From NCBI RefSeq assembly GCF_050942425.1, contig NZ_CP192063.1, positions 5,270,001-5,334,000 of the forward strand: 64,000 nt of DNA. The letters are read 5' to 3'. Below, in pieces: positions 34,009-42,776 of this stretch. Made by a program: the position numbers and the translations under genes. The stretch's first letter is position 1, and every line of letters begins with the position of its first letter. The notes beneath the pieces were generated by a model that was not told where the DNA came from, made no database searches, and was given only the letters and a program-made list of their open reading frames with translations. The DNA comes from Actinoallomurus sp050942425 (GTDB lineage Bacteria > Actinomycetota > Actinomycetes > Streptosporangiales > Streptosporangiaceae).

Positions 34009-34346
34009 AGGTGCGGACAATGATCGATTATGACGGCCGCCGGTTCCGTCCGGCGGAGGCCGCCGAGAGCGGCCGGGTGGCGATCTACCGGCAGGACGGC
34101 GACCTGCTCTGGGGCGAGTTCACCGGGGGCAAGGCCCGGCGCGGTTCGCTCGCCGGGCGATGCGCTCCCGACGGCTCGCTCGACTTCGCCTACTGCATCG
34201 TCCTGGACAGCGGAGAAGTGATCTCCGGGCACTGCCGGAGCACCCCGGAGTTCCGCTCCGACGGCGGCGTCGACCTGCGCGAGGAGTGGGAGCGCTTCGG
34301 CGCCCACGCCTCCACGGGCGTGTCGTACCTGACCGAGATCCGATAG
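34005..34346 (+). CDS. Small beta-rich protein of unknown function
   Basis: About 113 residues. ATG 34005 overlaps the dimethylargininase-like stop (ATGA). ATG 34020 with AAGG upstream is an alternative start. The sequence (MIDYDGRRFRPAE, RQDGDLLWGEFTGG, EVISGHCRSTPEF) belongs to a family of small proteins often labelled 'N-acetylglutamate synthase' in databases without experimental basis. Regular short strands suggest a beta-barrel that may bind a ligand. No catalytic motif seen. Confidence 0.75.
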   Translation: MKVRTMIDYDGRRFRPAEAAESGRVAIYRQDGDLLWGEFTGGKARRGSLAGRCAPDGSLDFAYCIVLDSGEVISGHCRSTPEFRSDGGVDLREEWERFGAHASTGVSYLTEIR

Positions 34347-34359
34347 CGGGAGGGACCCG

Positions 34360-36165
34360 ATGACGCAGCAGACCACCGCCGTGGCGACGGCGGGCGGCCG
34401 GCCGAAGAAGGGCGGCGTGGTCACCTGGGCGATGGCCCCCGGGTTTCCGCCCGCCGTGATCTTCCCGTTCACCCCGGCGGAACGCATGGGGATGCGGAAC
34501 AACTACGAGTTCCAGATGCTGATGTACCGGCCGCTGTACTACTTCGGCAGCCGCGGTACGCCTGAGGTGGACTACGAGCAGAGCATCGGCGAGCCCCCGC
34601 AGTGGAGCGACGACGGCCGCACGGTGACCATCAGGATCAGGCCGTGGAAATGGTCGAACGGCGAGACGTTGTGCGCGGACAACGTGCTGTTCTGGGTCAA
34701 CCTCATGAAGGTCAAGGGCGAACGCTACGGCGAGTACGTCCCCGGCTATTTCCCGGACAACTGCACCTCGTACGGCAAGCTGGCCGAGGACGTCGTCTAT
34801 TTCACCTTCGACAAGCCGTACTCCAAGAAATGGGTGCTGATGAACCAGCTCAGCACCATCACCCCGCTGCCGAAGGCGTGGGACCGTACCGCCGACGGCC
34901 CGGCGAACGCCTCCGGTGACACCGCGGACGTCCTGGCCGTCTACGACTACCTGATGGAGCAGCAGGGCAACATCGTCGACGAGGGCAACGCGCACCGGAC
35001 CCGCTGGCCGGACAGCCCCCTCTGGAGCGTCGTCAGCGGACCCTGGCGCCTGAAGAGCTACACCCTCGACGCCGTGGTCACCTTCGTCCCCAACGAGCAC
35101 TACTCGGGGCCGAACAAGCCGTACCTGGACGAGTTCCGGCAGATCCCGATGCCCTCCGACGACGCGGAGTTCGAGATCCTGGGGCGCGGGCCGGACGGGC
35201 CGGGCTCGGTGCAGGTCGGCTACCTGCCGCTGAGCTTCTCCACGGAGCCGACCACCGACCCCACCCAGGGCGGCCCGAACCCCCTCGACGAGCACTACCG
35301 GCTCGTTCCCCAGGTGGCGTACTGCATCCGGTACACCAGCCTGAACTTCAACAACCCCACCGTCGTGGGGAAGATGTTCAAGCAGACGTACATCCGGCAG
35401 GCCCTGCAGCGGACGCTCGACCAGGACTCGGCCGTCCGCGACATCTACCACGGGTACGCCTACCGCCAGGACGGCCCCGTGCCGGTCATCCCGGTGACCG
35501 ATCTGGTCGCGCCGGAACTCGTCGGCGGGACGGGACCGCTGCCATTCGACCCCGAGGCGGCACGCGCGCTGCTCGAGGCCAACGGCTGGGACACCAGCAC
35601 GACCCCGGCCGTGTGCGTGAACCCCGGCACCGGGCCGGGCCAGGCGGGGGAGGGCATCCCGGCGGGCACGCGGCTCAGCATCCTGCTCCGGTACGTCGAG
35701 GGCCGGCCCGCCCTCACACGGTGGATGCGGAAGTACAAGGAGGACGCCGCCGCGGCCGGCATCGAGCTCCGCCTGGAAGAGGTGTACGGCTCGATCCTCG
35801 TCGCGGAGGACGCCCCCTGCGTGCCGGGTCCCGGCGTGCCGTGCCTGTGGGAGATGTGCTGCTGGAACGGCGGCTGGGCGTACCACTATCCGAGCGGCGA
35901 GATCCTGTTCAAGACCGATGCCGGCGGCAATTTCGGGCACTACTCCGACCCTCGTTGCGACGAACTGGTCGAGCGGACCGTCACCAGCGACGATCTGGAC
36001 GCGCTGTACGAATTCCAGCGCTTCATCGCCGAAGAGGTGCCGGTCATCTTCAGCCCCAATTTCCCGATCCGGCTGTTCGAGGTGGACAAGAGACTCGGTG
36101 GCTTCGAGCCGGTGAATCCGTTCGGGATGCTCAACCCCGAGAACTGGTACTACACCGAGGACTAG
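34360..36165 (+). CDS. Peptide-binding-protein-like (SBP_bac_5) protein without export signal
   Basis: 601 residues of the extracellular solute-binding protein family 5 fold: GEPPQWSDDGRTVTIRIRPW, KWSNGETLCADNVLFWVNLM and ALQRTLDQDSAVRDIYHGYA are characteristic. The N-terminus MTQQTTAVATAGGRPKKGG has no hydrophobic stretch and no lipobox Cys, so the protein should stay in the cytoplasm. No ABC permease or ATPase lies nearby. A binding, chaperone or catalytic role in biosynthesis or self-protection is inferred. Confidence 0.82.
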   Translation: MTQQTTAVATAGGRPKKGGVVTWAMAPGFPPAVIFPFTPAERMGMRNNYEFQMLMYRPLYYFGSRGTPEVDYEQSIGEPPQWSDDGRTVTIRIRPWKWSNGETLCADNVLFWVNLMKVKGERYGEYVPGYFPDNCTSYGKLAEDVVYFTFDKPYSKKWVLMNQLSTITPLPKAWDRTADGPANASGDTADVLAVYDYLMEQQGNIVDEGNAHRTRWPDSPLWSVVSGPWRLKSYTLDAVVTFVPNEHYSGPNKPYLDEFRQIPMPSDDAEFEILGRGPDGPGSVQVGYLPLSFSTEPTTDPTQGGPNPLDEHYRLVPQVAYCIRYTSLNFNNPTVVGKMFKQTYIRQALQRTLDQDSAVRDIYHGYAYRQDGPVPVIPVTDLVAPELVGGTGPLPFDPEAARALLEANGWDTSTTPAVCVNPGTGPGQAGEGIPAGTRLSILLRYVEGRPALTRWMRKYKEDAAAAGIELRLEEVYGSILVAEDAPCVPGPGVPCLWEMCCWNGGWAYHYPSGEILFKTDAGGNFGHYSDPRCDELVERTVTSDDLDALYEFQRFIAEEVPVIFSPNFPIRLFEVDKRLGGFEPVNPFGMLNPENWYYTED

Positions 36166-36205
36166 GGGGTGTCCGGTGGACACCTCATGGCGGAAAGGGC
36201 GGAAA

Positions 36206-37447
36206 ATGGCCGAGCAACGTGACCCTCTGCTGCTCGTGGTCGCGACGGGTATGCGCACGTACCGCGAATACCTGCTGCGCTCCATCGGCACCCGATTTCG
36301 CATTCACCTCTTCCACGTCAGCGAGCCGACCTGGGAGAAGGAGTACATCAGCGGCTGGACGGTCGTGCCGAGCACGATCGACGGCCCGGCCATGGCCGAG
36401 GCGGCCGTGAAGGTCCACGCGCAGGAGCCCGTGGCCGGCGTCCTGTGCTGGGACGAGGGCCGGATCCACGCGACCGCGTACGTCGCCGAGGCGATCGGCG
36501 CCCGCAACGGCGACCCGGCCGTCATCTGGCGGCTGCGCGACAAGTGGCAGACACGCGCCGCGCTCGACGCGGCCGGTGTGTCCCAGCCGCGATCAGTCGC
36601 GGTGAAGACCCTCGACGAGGCCCTGAAGGCCGCGGAGCGGGTCGGCTATCCGGCGATCCTCAAGCCGCGCGGACTGGGCGCGAGCCTCGGCGTCGTCCGC
36701 GTCGACGACGCCGGTGAACTCCGCGACCGGTTCGCCTTCTCCCGCGACACCAAGGCGCCGGACCCGGTCGTCTACAGCACCGACCAGCCGCTCCTCGTCG
36801 AGGAGTGCGTGACCGGCGAGGAGATCAGCGTCGACGCGCTGGTGCAGGACGGCAAGGTCACCCCGCTGTACGTCGCGCGCAAGGTCGTCGGCTACCCGCC
36901 GTACGCCGAGGAGATCGGTCACTTCGTCGACGCCGCCGACCCTCTGCTCGGCGACCCGGCGCTCCTCCAGGCGCTGCAGGACACCCACACCGCGCTGGGC
37001 TTCCTCGACGGCTGGACGCACACCGAGTTCATGCTCACCGACGGCGGGCCGCGGCTCATCGAGGTCAACGGCCGGCTCGGCGGCGACATGATCCCGTACC
37101 TCGGGATGCTGGCCACCGGCGTCGACCCGGGCCTGGCGGCGGCGTCCGCGGCGTGCGGCCTGGCGCCGGACACCCATCCGGTGCGCCGGCGCGTCGCGGC
37201 GATCCGTTTCTTCTACGTCGACGAGGAGGACACGACCATCGGATCCGTCGCCTTCGACGAGGACGCCCTGCCGGCCGCGATCGAGCGCGCGGTCGCGGTC
37301 GCCACGCCGGGCGCCGTGGTGTCCCCGCCCCCCAAAGGCACCGTGTGGGGCCGGATCGCCTTCGCGATCGCCGTCGCGGACACCGCCGAGGAGTGCCTGC
37401 GCGCGCTGGACGGCGCGGAGGCCGCGCTCACCGTCACGACGGGATGA
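36206..37447 (+). CDS. ATP-grasp amino-acid/peptide ligase 2
   Basis: 413 residues from ATG 36206 (purine-rich AAAGGGCGG upstream). GTG 36176 with AGGGGG is an alternative. ATP-grasp motifs: YPAILKPRGLGASLGVV, LLVEECVTGEEISVDAL and LTDGGPRLIEVNGRLGGDM (metal-binding Glu and Asn). It resembles carboxylate-amine ligases. With ligase 1 it allows two amide-forming steps, so a tripeptide-like product is conceivable. It overlaps the MFS gene by ATGA. Confidence 0.85.
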   Translation: MAEQRDPLLLVVATGMRTYREYLLRSIGTRFRIHLFHVSEPTWEKEYISGWTVVPSTIDGPAMAEAAVKVHAQEPVAGVLCWDEGRIHATAYVAEAIGARNGDPAVIWRLRDKWQTRAALDAAGVSQPRSVAVKTLDEALKAAERVGYPAILKPRGLGASLGVVRVDDAGELRDRFAFSRDTKAPDPVVYSTDQPLLVEECVTGEEISVDALVQDGKVTPLYVARKVVGYPPYAEEIGHFVDAADPLLGDPALLQALQDTHTALGFLDGWTHTEFMLTDGGPRLIEVNGRLGGDMIPYLGMLATGVDPGLAAASAACGLAPDTHPVRRRVAAIRFFYVDEEDTTIGSVAFDEDALPAAIERAVAVATPGAVVSPPPKGTVWGRIAFAIAVADTAEECLRALDGAEAALTVTTG

Positions 37448-38688
37448 CCATGGCGATCGACATCGAGGCCGAGGAGAGGGGGACCGTCGCCGTCTGGAAC
37501 ACCTTCCGCGAGTCACAACTCGCGGTGAAGGTGCTCCTCGTCGGCGTCTTCCTGAGCCGGCTCGGCGGATTTCTCAACATCTTCATCGTGCTGTACCTCG
37601 CGGCCAAGGGGTACTCCACCGAACGGTCGGCGCTCGCGCTGAGCGTGTACGGCGCCGGCGGGGTGGCCGGGCTGCTCCTCGGCGCGACGCTGGCCGACCG
37701 GCTGGGAGCACGGAACTCCGCCGTGCTCGGCATGACGGCGACCGCCGTGCTCACCGCCTCACTGCTCTACCTGCCCGGCTATCCGGCCGTGCTCGTCGCG
37801 GTGGGCCTGGCGAGCGTGGCCGCCCAGATCTACCGGCCGTCCTCGGCGTCGCTGCTCTCCGAGCTGACGCCCGAGGACCGGCAGGTGATGATCTTCGGGA
37901 TGTACCGGTTCGGGCTGAACCTCGGCGCGACGGCCGCGCCTCTCCTCGGCTTCGCGCTGTTCTACCTGGGCGGCCGGGAGTACACGCTGCTGTTCTGGGG
38001 CGAAGGGCTGATCGCGCTCGCGTACGCGGCGCTGGCGCTCGTCGCGATCCCGGCCCGCTCACGTCCCACGACCGGCCCGGACGCCTCGGCGGAGTCCGGG
38101 CCGGCCCGCTACCTCGCGATGTTCCGCGACCGCCGGTACCTGCTGTTCCTGTTCGCCACGATGCTCAACGCCATCGTCTACGTGCAGTACCTGTCCACCC
38201 TGCCGCTCGAGGTGAAGGCCGCCCACGTCTGGGTGCTCTGGTACACCGTCGCGGTCTCGCTCAACGGGCTCATCGTGGTGGTGTTCGAGCTCCCGCTGAC
38301 GAAGATCTCTCAGCACTGGCCCACCCGGTTCACGGTCGGCCTGACGTTGACCCTCGTCGGCCTCGGCAACGCCTGTTACGGATTCCCGATCTCGCCCGTC
38401 GTGATCATCGGCGCCACGCTGGTGTGGACGCTGGGCGAGATCCTCGGCGGGCCCTCCGTCTTCGCCTATCCGGCGATGGCGGGCCCGCCTCGGCTGAAGA
38501 GCCTGTACATCGGCGGCTTCCAGTTCATGCACACCCTCGGCACGGCGGTCGGTCCCATCATCGGCGGCGCCCTGTTCGTCCGGCTCGGGCATGGCGTCTG
38601 GCCGGTGATGGCCCTCATCGGGCTGGCCGCCGCCGTGCTGGGCGTCGCCGCCATCCGTCCCACCGATTCCCCTGATTCTCGTCACTAG
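37444..38688 (+). CDS. MFS transporter, probable product exporter
   Basis: 414 residues, about 12 transmembrane helices. The loop after helix 2 reads LADRLGARNSAVLG, an A-motif variant, and the N-terminal half resembles drug-efflux MFS proteins. ATG 37444 overlaps the ATP-grasp stop by 4 bp. As the only complete transporter of the operon it most likely exports the product and gives self-resistance (inference). Confidence 0.85.
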   Translation: MTMAIDIEAEERGTVAVWNTFRESQLAVKVLLVGVFLSRLGGFLNIFIVLYLAAKGYSTERSALALSVYGAGGVAGLLLGATLADRLGARNSAVLGMTATAVLTASLLYLPGYPAVLVAVGLASVAAQIYRPSSASLLSELTPEDRQVMIFGMYRFGLNLGATAAPLLGFALFYLGGREYTLLFWGEGLIALAYAALALVAIPARSRPTTGPDASAESGPARYLAMFRDRRYLLFLFATMLNAIVYVQYLSTLPLEVKAAHVWVLWYTVAVSLNGLIVVVFELPLTKISQHWPTRFTVGLTLTLVGLGNACYGFPISPVVIIGATLVWTLGEILGGPSVFAYPAMAGPPRLKSLYIGGFQFMHTLGTAVGPIIGGALFVRLGHGVWPVMALIGLAAAVLGVAAIRPTDSPDSRH

Positions 38689-38698
38689 GAGGAGACAA

Positions 38699-39589
38699 AT
38701 GCGCGACTTCCGATTCGGCTTCACCTTGGGAAACGTCCCGTCATACCGGCAGCTTGCGGACACGATGGCCACCGCGGAGGGATACGGCTTCGACATCGCG
38801 CTGGCCGTGGAGCACCTGGGTACCGGGCGGACGTCCCCGTTCCAGGGCCTGCTGGCCGCCGCGACCACCACGGACCGGCTGCGGATCGGCACGTACGTGC
38901 TGAACAACGGCTACTGGAACCCCACGATCCTCGCGCGGGAGGTCGCCACGGCCGCCCGGCTGAGCGGCGGCCGGTTCGAGCTCGGCCTCGGCGCCGGCAT
39001 CGTCAAGGAGCAGTACGACGCCGCGCGGATCCCCTGGCACGCCTTCGGCGAGCGCATGGACGGGCTGGCGGCCACGATCGAGGAGGTCGACGCGCTGCTC
39101 GCCCTGGAGGAGGACGTCGAACGCCCGCCGCTGCTGCTCGGCGGGGCCAGCGAGCGCGCGCTCCGGCTCGCCGCGGAACGCGCCGACATCGCGAGCTTCG
39201 GCGGGCGCTTCCAGCTGCCGGGCGAGCCGCCGGGCACCATGCGGATCATCAAGGCGGACGAGGCGGACCGGCGCGTGGAGTTCTTCCGCGAGATCGCGGG
39301 GTCGCGGGCCGACGAGATGGAGTGGAACGCCTTCGTCCTGGTGGTCGAGGTGACCGACGACCGCCGTGCGGTGGCCGAGCGGATCGCCGCCGAGAAGGTC
39401 CCCTACCTCCAGCTGGACGACGTACGGGACGCCCTGGAGAGCCCCTTCATGCTGATCGGCACGGAGGAGGAGATCGCCCGGCGGATCCTGGAGAACCGGG
39501 AGCGCTACGGCTTCTCCTACATCTGCGTGCAGCGCCCGCACATGGACGTCCTCGGGCCGATCATCAAGCGCGTCCGCGACCTGGCCTGA
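38699..39589 (+). CDS. LLM-class (luciferase-like) oxidoreductase, probably F420-dependent
   Basis: 296 residues. Strong AGGAGGAG site before the ATG. FRFGFTLGNVPSYRQLADTM, LRIGTYVLNN and LSGGRFELGLGAGIVKEQY match the TIGR03621-type group of actinobacterial LLM proteins, whose better-known relatives use F420 or FMN. As the last gene of the operon it may oxidise a hydrazine or hydrazide to a hydrazone, azo or azoxy form, or act on another intermediate. This is speculative. Confidence 0.85.
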   Translation: MRDFRFGFTLGNVPSYRQLADTMATAEGYGFDIALAVEHLGTGRTSPFQGLLAAATTTDRLRIGTYVLNNGYWNPTILAREVATAARLSGGRFELGLGAGIVKEQYDAARIPWHAFGERMDGLAATIEEVDALLALEEDVERPPLLLGGASERALRLAAERADIASFGGRFQLPGEPPGTMRIIKADEADRRVEFFREIAGSRADEMEWNAFVLVVEVTDDRRAVAERIAAEKVPYLQLDDVRDALESPFMLIGTEEEIARRILENRERYGFSYICVQRPHMDVLGPIIKRVRDLA

Positions 39590-39594
39590 CGGCT

Positions 39595-39641
39595 ACGACG
39601 AAGCGGCCCGGCCCCTTTCGGGGGCCGGGCCGCTTCGTCGT
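39595..39641. terminator. Bidirectional hairpin terminator closing the biosynthetic operon
   Basis: A perfect 21-bp stem (39595-39615 with 39621-39641) and a TTTCG loop lie 5 bp after the LLM stop and 8 bp before the end of the convergent NIPSNAP gene, marking the 3' border of the operon. Confidence 0.88.
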
Positions 39642-39649
39642 CGGGCCCG

Positions 39650-39997
39650 TCATCCGGTGGCGGACCACTCCTCGATGACCCGGCGCGACACCGGCACCAG
39701 CGTGGTGTGGTACTCCTGGATCATCTTCATCACCGGCTCTTCGTACTTCTCCTCCCACTCCTTCGTGGCGTAGACGGACGGCGCGAGCTCATTCCGCACC
39801 TCCACCGACGGGAAGGCGCGGATCAGGAAGTAGCCGTCGTCGTCGGTCGGCGAAGGGCCGTGCGCCAGCACGGTGATCCCGCATTCGCGCATCAGTGGAA
39901 TCGTGCCGTCGCGGCTGATCCGGTGAAATTCCGGCCGCGCGTCGGGGCTCACTGTGAAAAGCCGGATCTCAAGGATCCAGTCGTCGTCATTTGACAC
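39650..39997 (-). CDS. NIPSNAP-family protein
   Basis: About 115 residues from GTG 39997. ILEIRLFTVSPDARPEFHRI and the final helices (EWEEKYEEPVMKMIQEYHTT) fit the NIPSNAP/dimeric alpha-beta-barrel family. Function is not established for bacterial members; some relatives are monooxygenases. It overlaps the amidohydrolase gene upstream by 11 bp, so the two form an operon convergent to the biosynthetic cluster. Confidence 0.78.
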   Translation of the reverse strand: MSNDDDWILEIRLFTVSPDARPEFHRISRDGTIPLMRECGITVLAHGPSPTDDDGYFLIRAFPSVEVRNELAPSVYATKEWEEKYEEPVMKMIQEYHTTLVPVSRRVIEEWSATG

Positions 39998-41228
39998 GCC
40001 GGCCCGCCTTCCAGACTCCGGTGATGTGGTCGGGCTCGGCCATGATCGCCATGTCCGCCAGGGGATCGACGTCGAGGGTGATGACGTCGGCGTCGTACCC
40101 GGGCTGCAGCTGCCCGGAGCGCGGCGCCTGCGGGCCAAGAGTCGCCGGGCCGTTGGCCGTCGCCGCCTCGATGATCTCCAGGGGAGTGAGCCCGATCTTG
40201 GCGAGCAGCGGCAGCTCGCGGCCGTTGCGCCCCCAGGAGTTGAGCATGTCCGGGCCGCTCGCGGAGATGTCGGTGCCCGAGGCGATCGTGACGCCGTGCT
40301 CCCGGGCGATGGCGATCGCCTCCGCGTGCCGGCCCATCGTCTCCTCGAGCTTGCGCACGGCGTACGCCGGGACCTCGTCGCTGTGGTCGAGGAGCTCCTG
40401 GAAGATGGTGCGGGTGGTGACGAGGATGGCGCCGCACTCCCGCATGGCGACGGCCGCCTCTTCGTCGAGGTAGGTGCCGTGCTCGATCGTGGTGACGCCC
40501 GCCTCCAGCGCCGCCATGATGCCCGGCTTGCCGTGGCAGTGCGCGGCGACGATCCGGTCCGCCATCCCGGCCACCTCGACGATCGCGCGCAGCTCCGCGC
40601 CGGTGAACTGCTGGTGGATCGGGTGGTCGACCTCCGACAGCACGCCGCCGGAGGCGTAGACCTTGATGAGCTTGGCGTTCTGGCGAAGCTGCTCGCGCGC
40701 GCCCCGTACGCACTCCGCGGGCCCGTCGACCAGCGTCAGCTCGCCGCCGAGGTGGCTGTAGTCGCGCATCCACGACAGCGGGTAGCTGTGCATGTCGCCG
40801 TGCCCGCCCGTGGTCGACAGGGTCGACCCCGCCGCGTAGATCGACGGGCCTTCGACGGTGCCTTCGGCCACCGCGCGGGCCATGTGGATGCCGAGGCCGC
40901 CCACCTCACGGACCGAGGTGACGCCAGCGCCCAGGGCCGCCCGCAGATCGCTGCTGACGCGTGCCGCCCGCAGCGCGATGGGCTCCTGGAGCATCACCGT
41001 CATGTCGGCGGACCGCAGGCCCATGAAATGCGTATGGCTGTCCCACAGCCCCGGCATCACGGTGGGCGTGCGGACGGCGGTGACTCCGGGCGTCGCCGGC
41101 GCTTCCGCGGCGGGTCCGGCGTAGCTGATCGTGCCGTCGTCGAGAATGACGACGGCGTCGCCAATGGGGTTGCCTCTTCCTGGAATCAATTGATCCGCTT
41201 CGATACGCTGCAACATATTCGCAGCCAA
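39987..41228 (-). CDS. Metal-dependent amidohydrolase (imidazolonepropionase/Sgx9260-like)
   Basis: 413 residues. PGLWDSHTHFMG gives the HxH pair, LIKVYASGG the carbamylated Lys, AHCHGKPG and IEHGTYLDE two further His ligands, and SGTDIS the catalytic Asp, so the binuclear site is complete. The group includes prolidase-like carboxypeptidases and imidazolonepropionases. The substrate is unknown. TTG 41228 (GGAG upstream) is used; ATG 41216 is an alternative. It could trim the biosynthetic product, but orientation and operon structure do not prove a link. Confidence 0.82.
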   Translation of the reverse strand: MAANMLQRIEADQLIPGRGNPIGDAVVILDDGTISYAGPAAEAPATPGVTAVRTPTVMPGLWDSHTHFMGLRSADMTVMLQEPIALRAARVSSDLRAALGAGVTSVREVGGLGIHMARAVAEGTVEGPSIYAAGSTLSTTGGHGDMHSYPLSWMRDYSHLGGELTLVDGPAECVRGAREQLRQNAKLIKVYASGGVLSEVDHPIHQQFTGAELRAIVEVAGMADRIVAAHCHGKPGIMAALEAGVTTIEHGTYLDEEAAVAMRECGAILVTTRTIFQELLDHSDEVPAYAVRKLEETMGRHAEAIAIAREHGVTIASGTDISASGPDMLNSWGRNGRELPLLAKIGLTPLEIIEAATANGPATLGPQAPRSGQLQPGYDADVITLDVDPLADMAIMAEPDHITGVWKAGRRVK

Positions 41229-41293
41229 TCAACATCTCCGACGAATAACAATGAATCCGCGCACTCGGAATGTTGAACGCGACGGCGAAATGA

Positions 41294-41309
41294 CGCATTC
41301 TAGAATGCG
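41294..41309. promoter_or_regulatory. 16-bp perfect palindrome
   Basis: CGCATTCTAGAATGCG lies in the 283-bp interval between the divergent amidohydrolase and LacI genes, 66 bp before the amidohydrolase start. It is a candidate operator for an unidentified regulator. The rest of the interval shows no gene. Confidence 0.4.
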
Positions 41310-41439
41310 GCGCACCGGTCAGCGCAAGAGCGCTTCGATGAACCGGGCGGCGTCGGTGACGCCTTCGACGGCGTCCTGGACGGAGTGTCGTCCAGCCCGA
41401 ATGACTGTGTTGTCCGTATCTCTTCGTCAAGGGGCAATT

Positions 41440-41451
41440 TAGATCGATCTA
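41440..41451. promoter_or_regulatory. Candidate LacI-type operator
   Basis: TAGATCGATCTA, a 12-bp perfect palindrome with central CG as in many LacI-family operators, lies 61 bp before the lacI-type gene. Autoregulation by that protein is inferred. Confidence 0.4.
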
Positions 41452-41511
41452 CACTGTTGGTGAGGCGGTTCAGCGAGAAGCCCCTGCCACAGCCGAGGTC
41501 CCGGAGGTCGC

Positions 41512-42564
41512 ATGTCCACCCCTAAGGCGTCCCGCCCCTCGGGCTCGAAGGGGGGCCCATCGGACGCGGGCACGGGGCGACGGCCGACCCTGCTGGACGT
41601 CGCGCGGCGTGCGGGCGTGTCGCGGGCGACGGCATCGCTGGTCATCCGCGATGCGGCCGGCCCGAGTGCCGAATCCCGCGAGCGTGTGCGGAAGGCGGCC
41701 GCCGAGCTCGACTACCGCCCTGACCAGGCCGCACGGTTGCTCCGGCGCCGGAACAGCCGCCTGATCGGGGTGATGTTCACCGTGCACGAGCCGTTCCACG
41801 CCGATCTGATCGAGAGCATCTACGCCGCCACCGAAGAGGTCGGCTATGACGTGGTGCTCAGCGCCGTGGTCCCGAGTCGTGGCGAGCGCCGCGCCCTCGA
41901 GGCGCTCATCGCCTCCCGCTGCGAAGCGGTGGTCCTGCTCGGTGCGGGCGAGGCAAGCACCACCGATTTCGGCAACCGGTTGCCGGTGGTGGAGATCGGC
42001 CGCCCGCCGAACGAGACGGTGTTCGACGCGGTCCACACCGCCGACGACGAGGGCGCCCGCCTCGCCGTGGACCACCTTGTCTCGCTGGGTCATCGCGACA
42101 TCGTCCACGTCGACGGCGGCGACCAGCCCGGTGCCGTCGAGCGGCGGTCGGGCTACCTCGACGCGATGCGCCGCCACGGACTGCAGGACCGGGCGCGAGT
42201 ACTGCCCGGCGACTACACCGAGTCGTCCGGCTTCGCGGCGGCACGCGCCCTGCTCGACGACGGCGAACTCCCCACCGCCGTCGTCGCGGGCAACGACCAG
42301 TGCGCCATCGGACTGCTCGTCGAACTGCGGCACGCCGGAATCGACGTCCCCGGTCGGGTCTCGATCGTGGGATACGACGACAGCCGGCTCGCGCGGCTCG
42401 CGCACATCGACCTCACCACCGTGCGCCAGGACGCCAAGCAGCTGGCCCGGCTCGCCGTCCAGGCCGCCGTCGAACGGCTCGACAAGGGCCTGGACGGCGA
42501 GACATGGGTCTTCCGGCTCGCCCCCCACCTGGTGGTCCGCGGATCGACCGGTCCGGCACGCTGA
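41512..42564 (+). CDS. LacI-family repressor, probable regulator of the inositol operon
   Basis: 350 residues. N-terminal helix-turn-helix TLLDVARRAGVSRATASLVI, hinge LDYRPDQAARLLRRR, then the periplasmic-binding-protein-like sensor domain (LVSLGHRDIVHVDGG and VSIVGYDDSRLARLAHIDLT). GGAGG lies 4 bp before the ATG. It sits upstream of the iol genes in the same direction, separated by 212 bp, so control by inositol or an intermediate is inferred. Confidence 0.88.
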   Translation: MSTPKASRPSGSKGGPSDAGTGRRPTLLDVARRAGVSRATASLVIRDAAGPSAESRERVRKAAAELDYRPDQAARLLRRRNSRLIGVMFTVHEPFHADLIESIYAATEEVGYDVVLSAVVPSRGERRALEALIASRCEAVVLLGAGEASTTDFGNRLPVVEIGRPPNETVFDAVHTADDEGARLAVDHLVSLGHRDIVHVDGGDQPGAVERRSGYLDAMRRHGLQDRARVLPGDYTESSGFAAARALLDDGELPTAVVAGNDQCAIGLLVELRHAGIDVPGRVSIVGYDDSRLARLAHIDLTTVRQDAKQLARLAVQAAVERLDKGLDGETWVFRLAPHLVVRGSTGPAR

Positions 42565-42673
42565 CGGACACCGCTGGCATCACCCTCCTGGCGGGAACAC
42601 GCAGGGAGTTCAGCCGAGAGTCGGCGCCATTTCGCGATCAGGTGATGGCGTCGGTCGTGCCTGTATCGACAGC

Positions 42674-42702
42674 ATGTATGTATGTGTCTATGTCTGTATG
42701 TC
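42674..42702 (+). repeat. Tetranucleotide (TGTA/TGTC) repeat
   Basis: A degenerate run of TATG/TGTC tetranucleotides in the 212-bp interval upstream of iolC, AT-richer than its surroundings. It directly precedes TTGACA (42703-42708). The interval probably holds the iol promoter. Confidence 0.5.
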
Positions 42703-42776
42703 TTGACAAAGTCACGTAGCATCGACAGTGTTCGGCTCAAGCCGGTGAGAGCAAACGCGGAAGGCGGCGAGCACCC

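Noticed and set aside
34360..36165. ABC peptide-uptake system
   Set aside because: No permease or ATPase gene in the operon and no signal peptide on the binding protein.
42703..42722. -35/-10 promoter TTGACA...TAGCAT upstream of iolC
   Set aside because: Spacing of only 8 bp between the elements is too short for a sigma70-type promoter.
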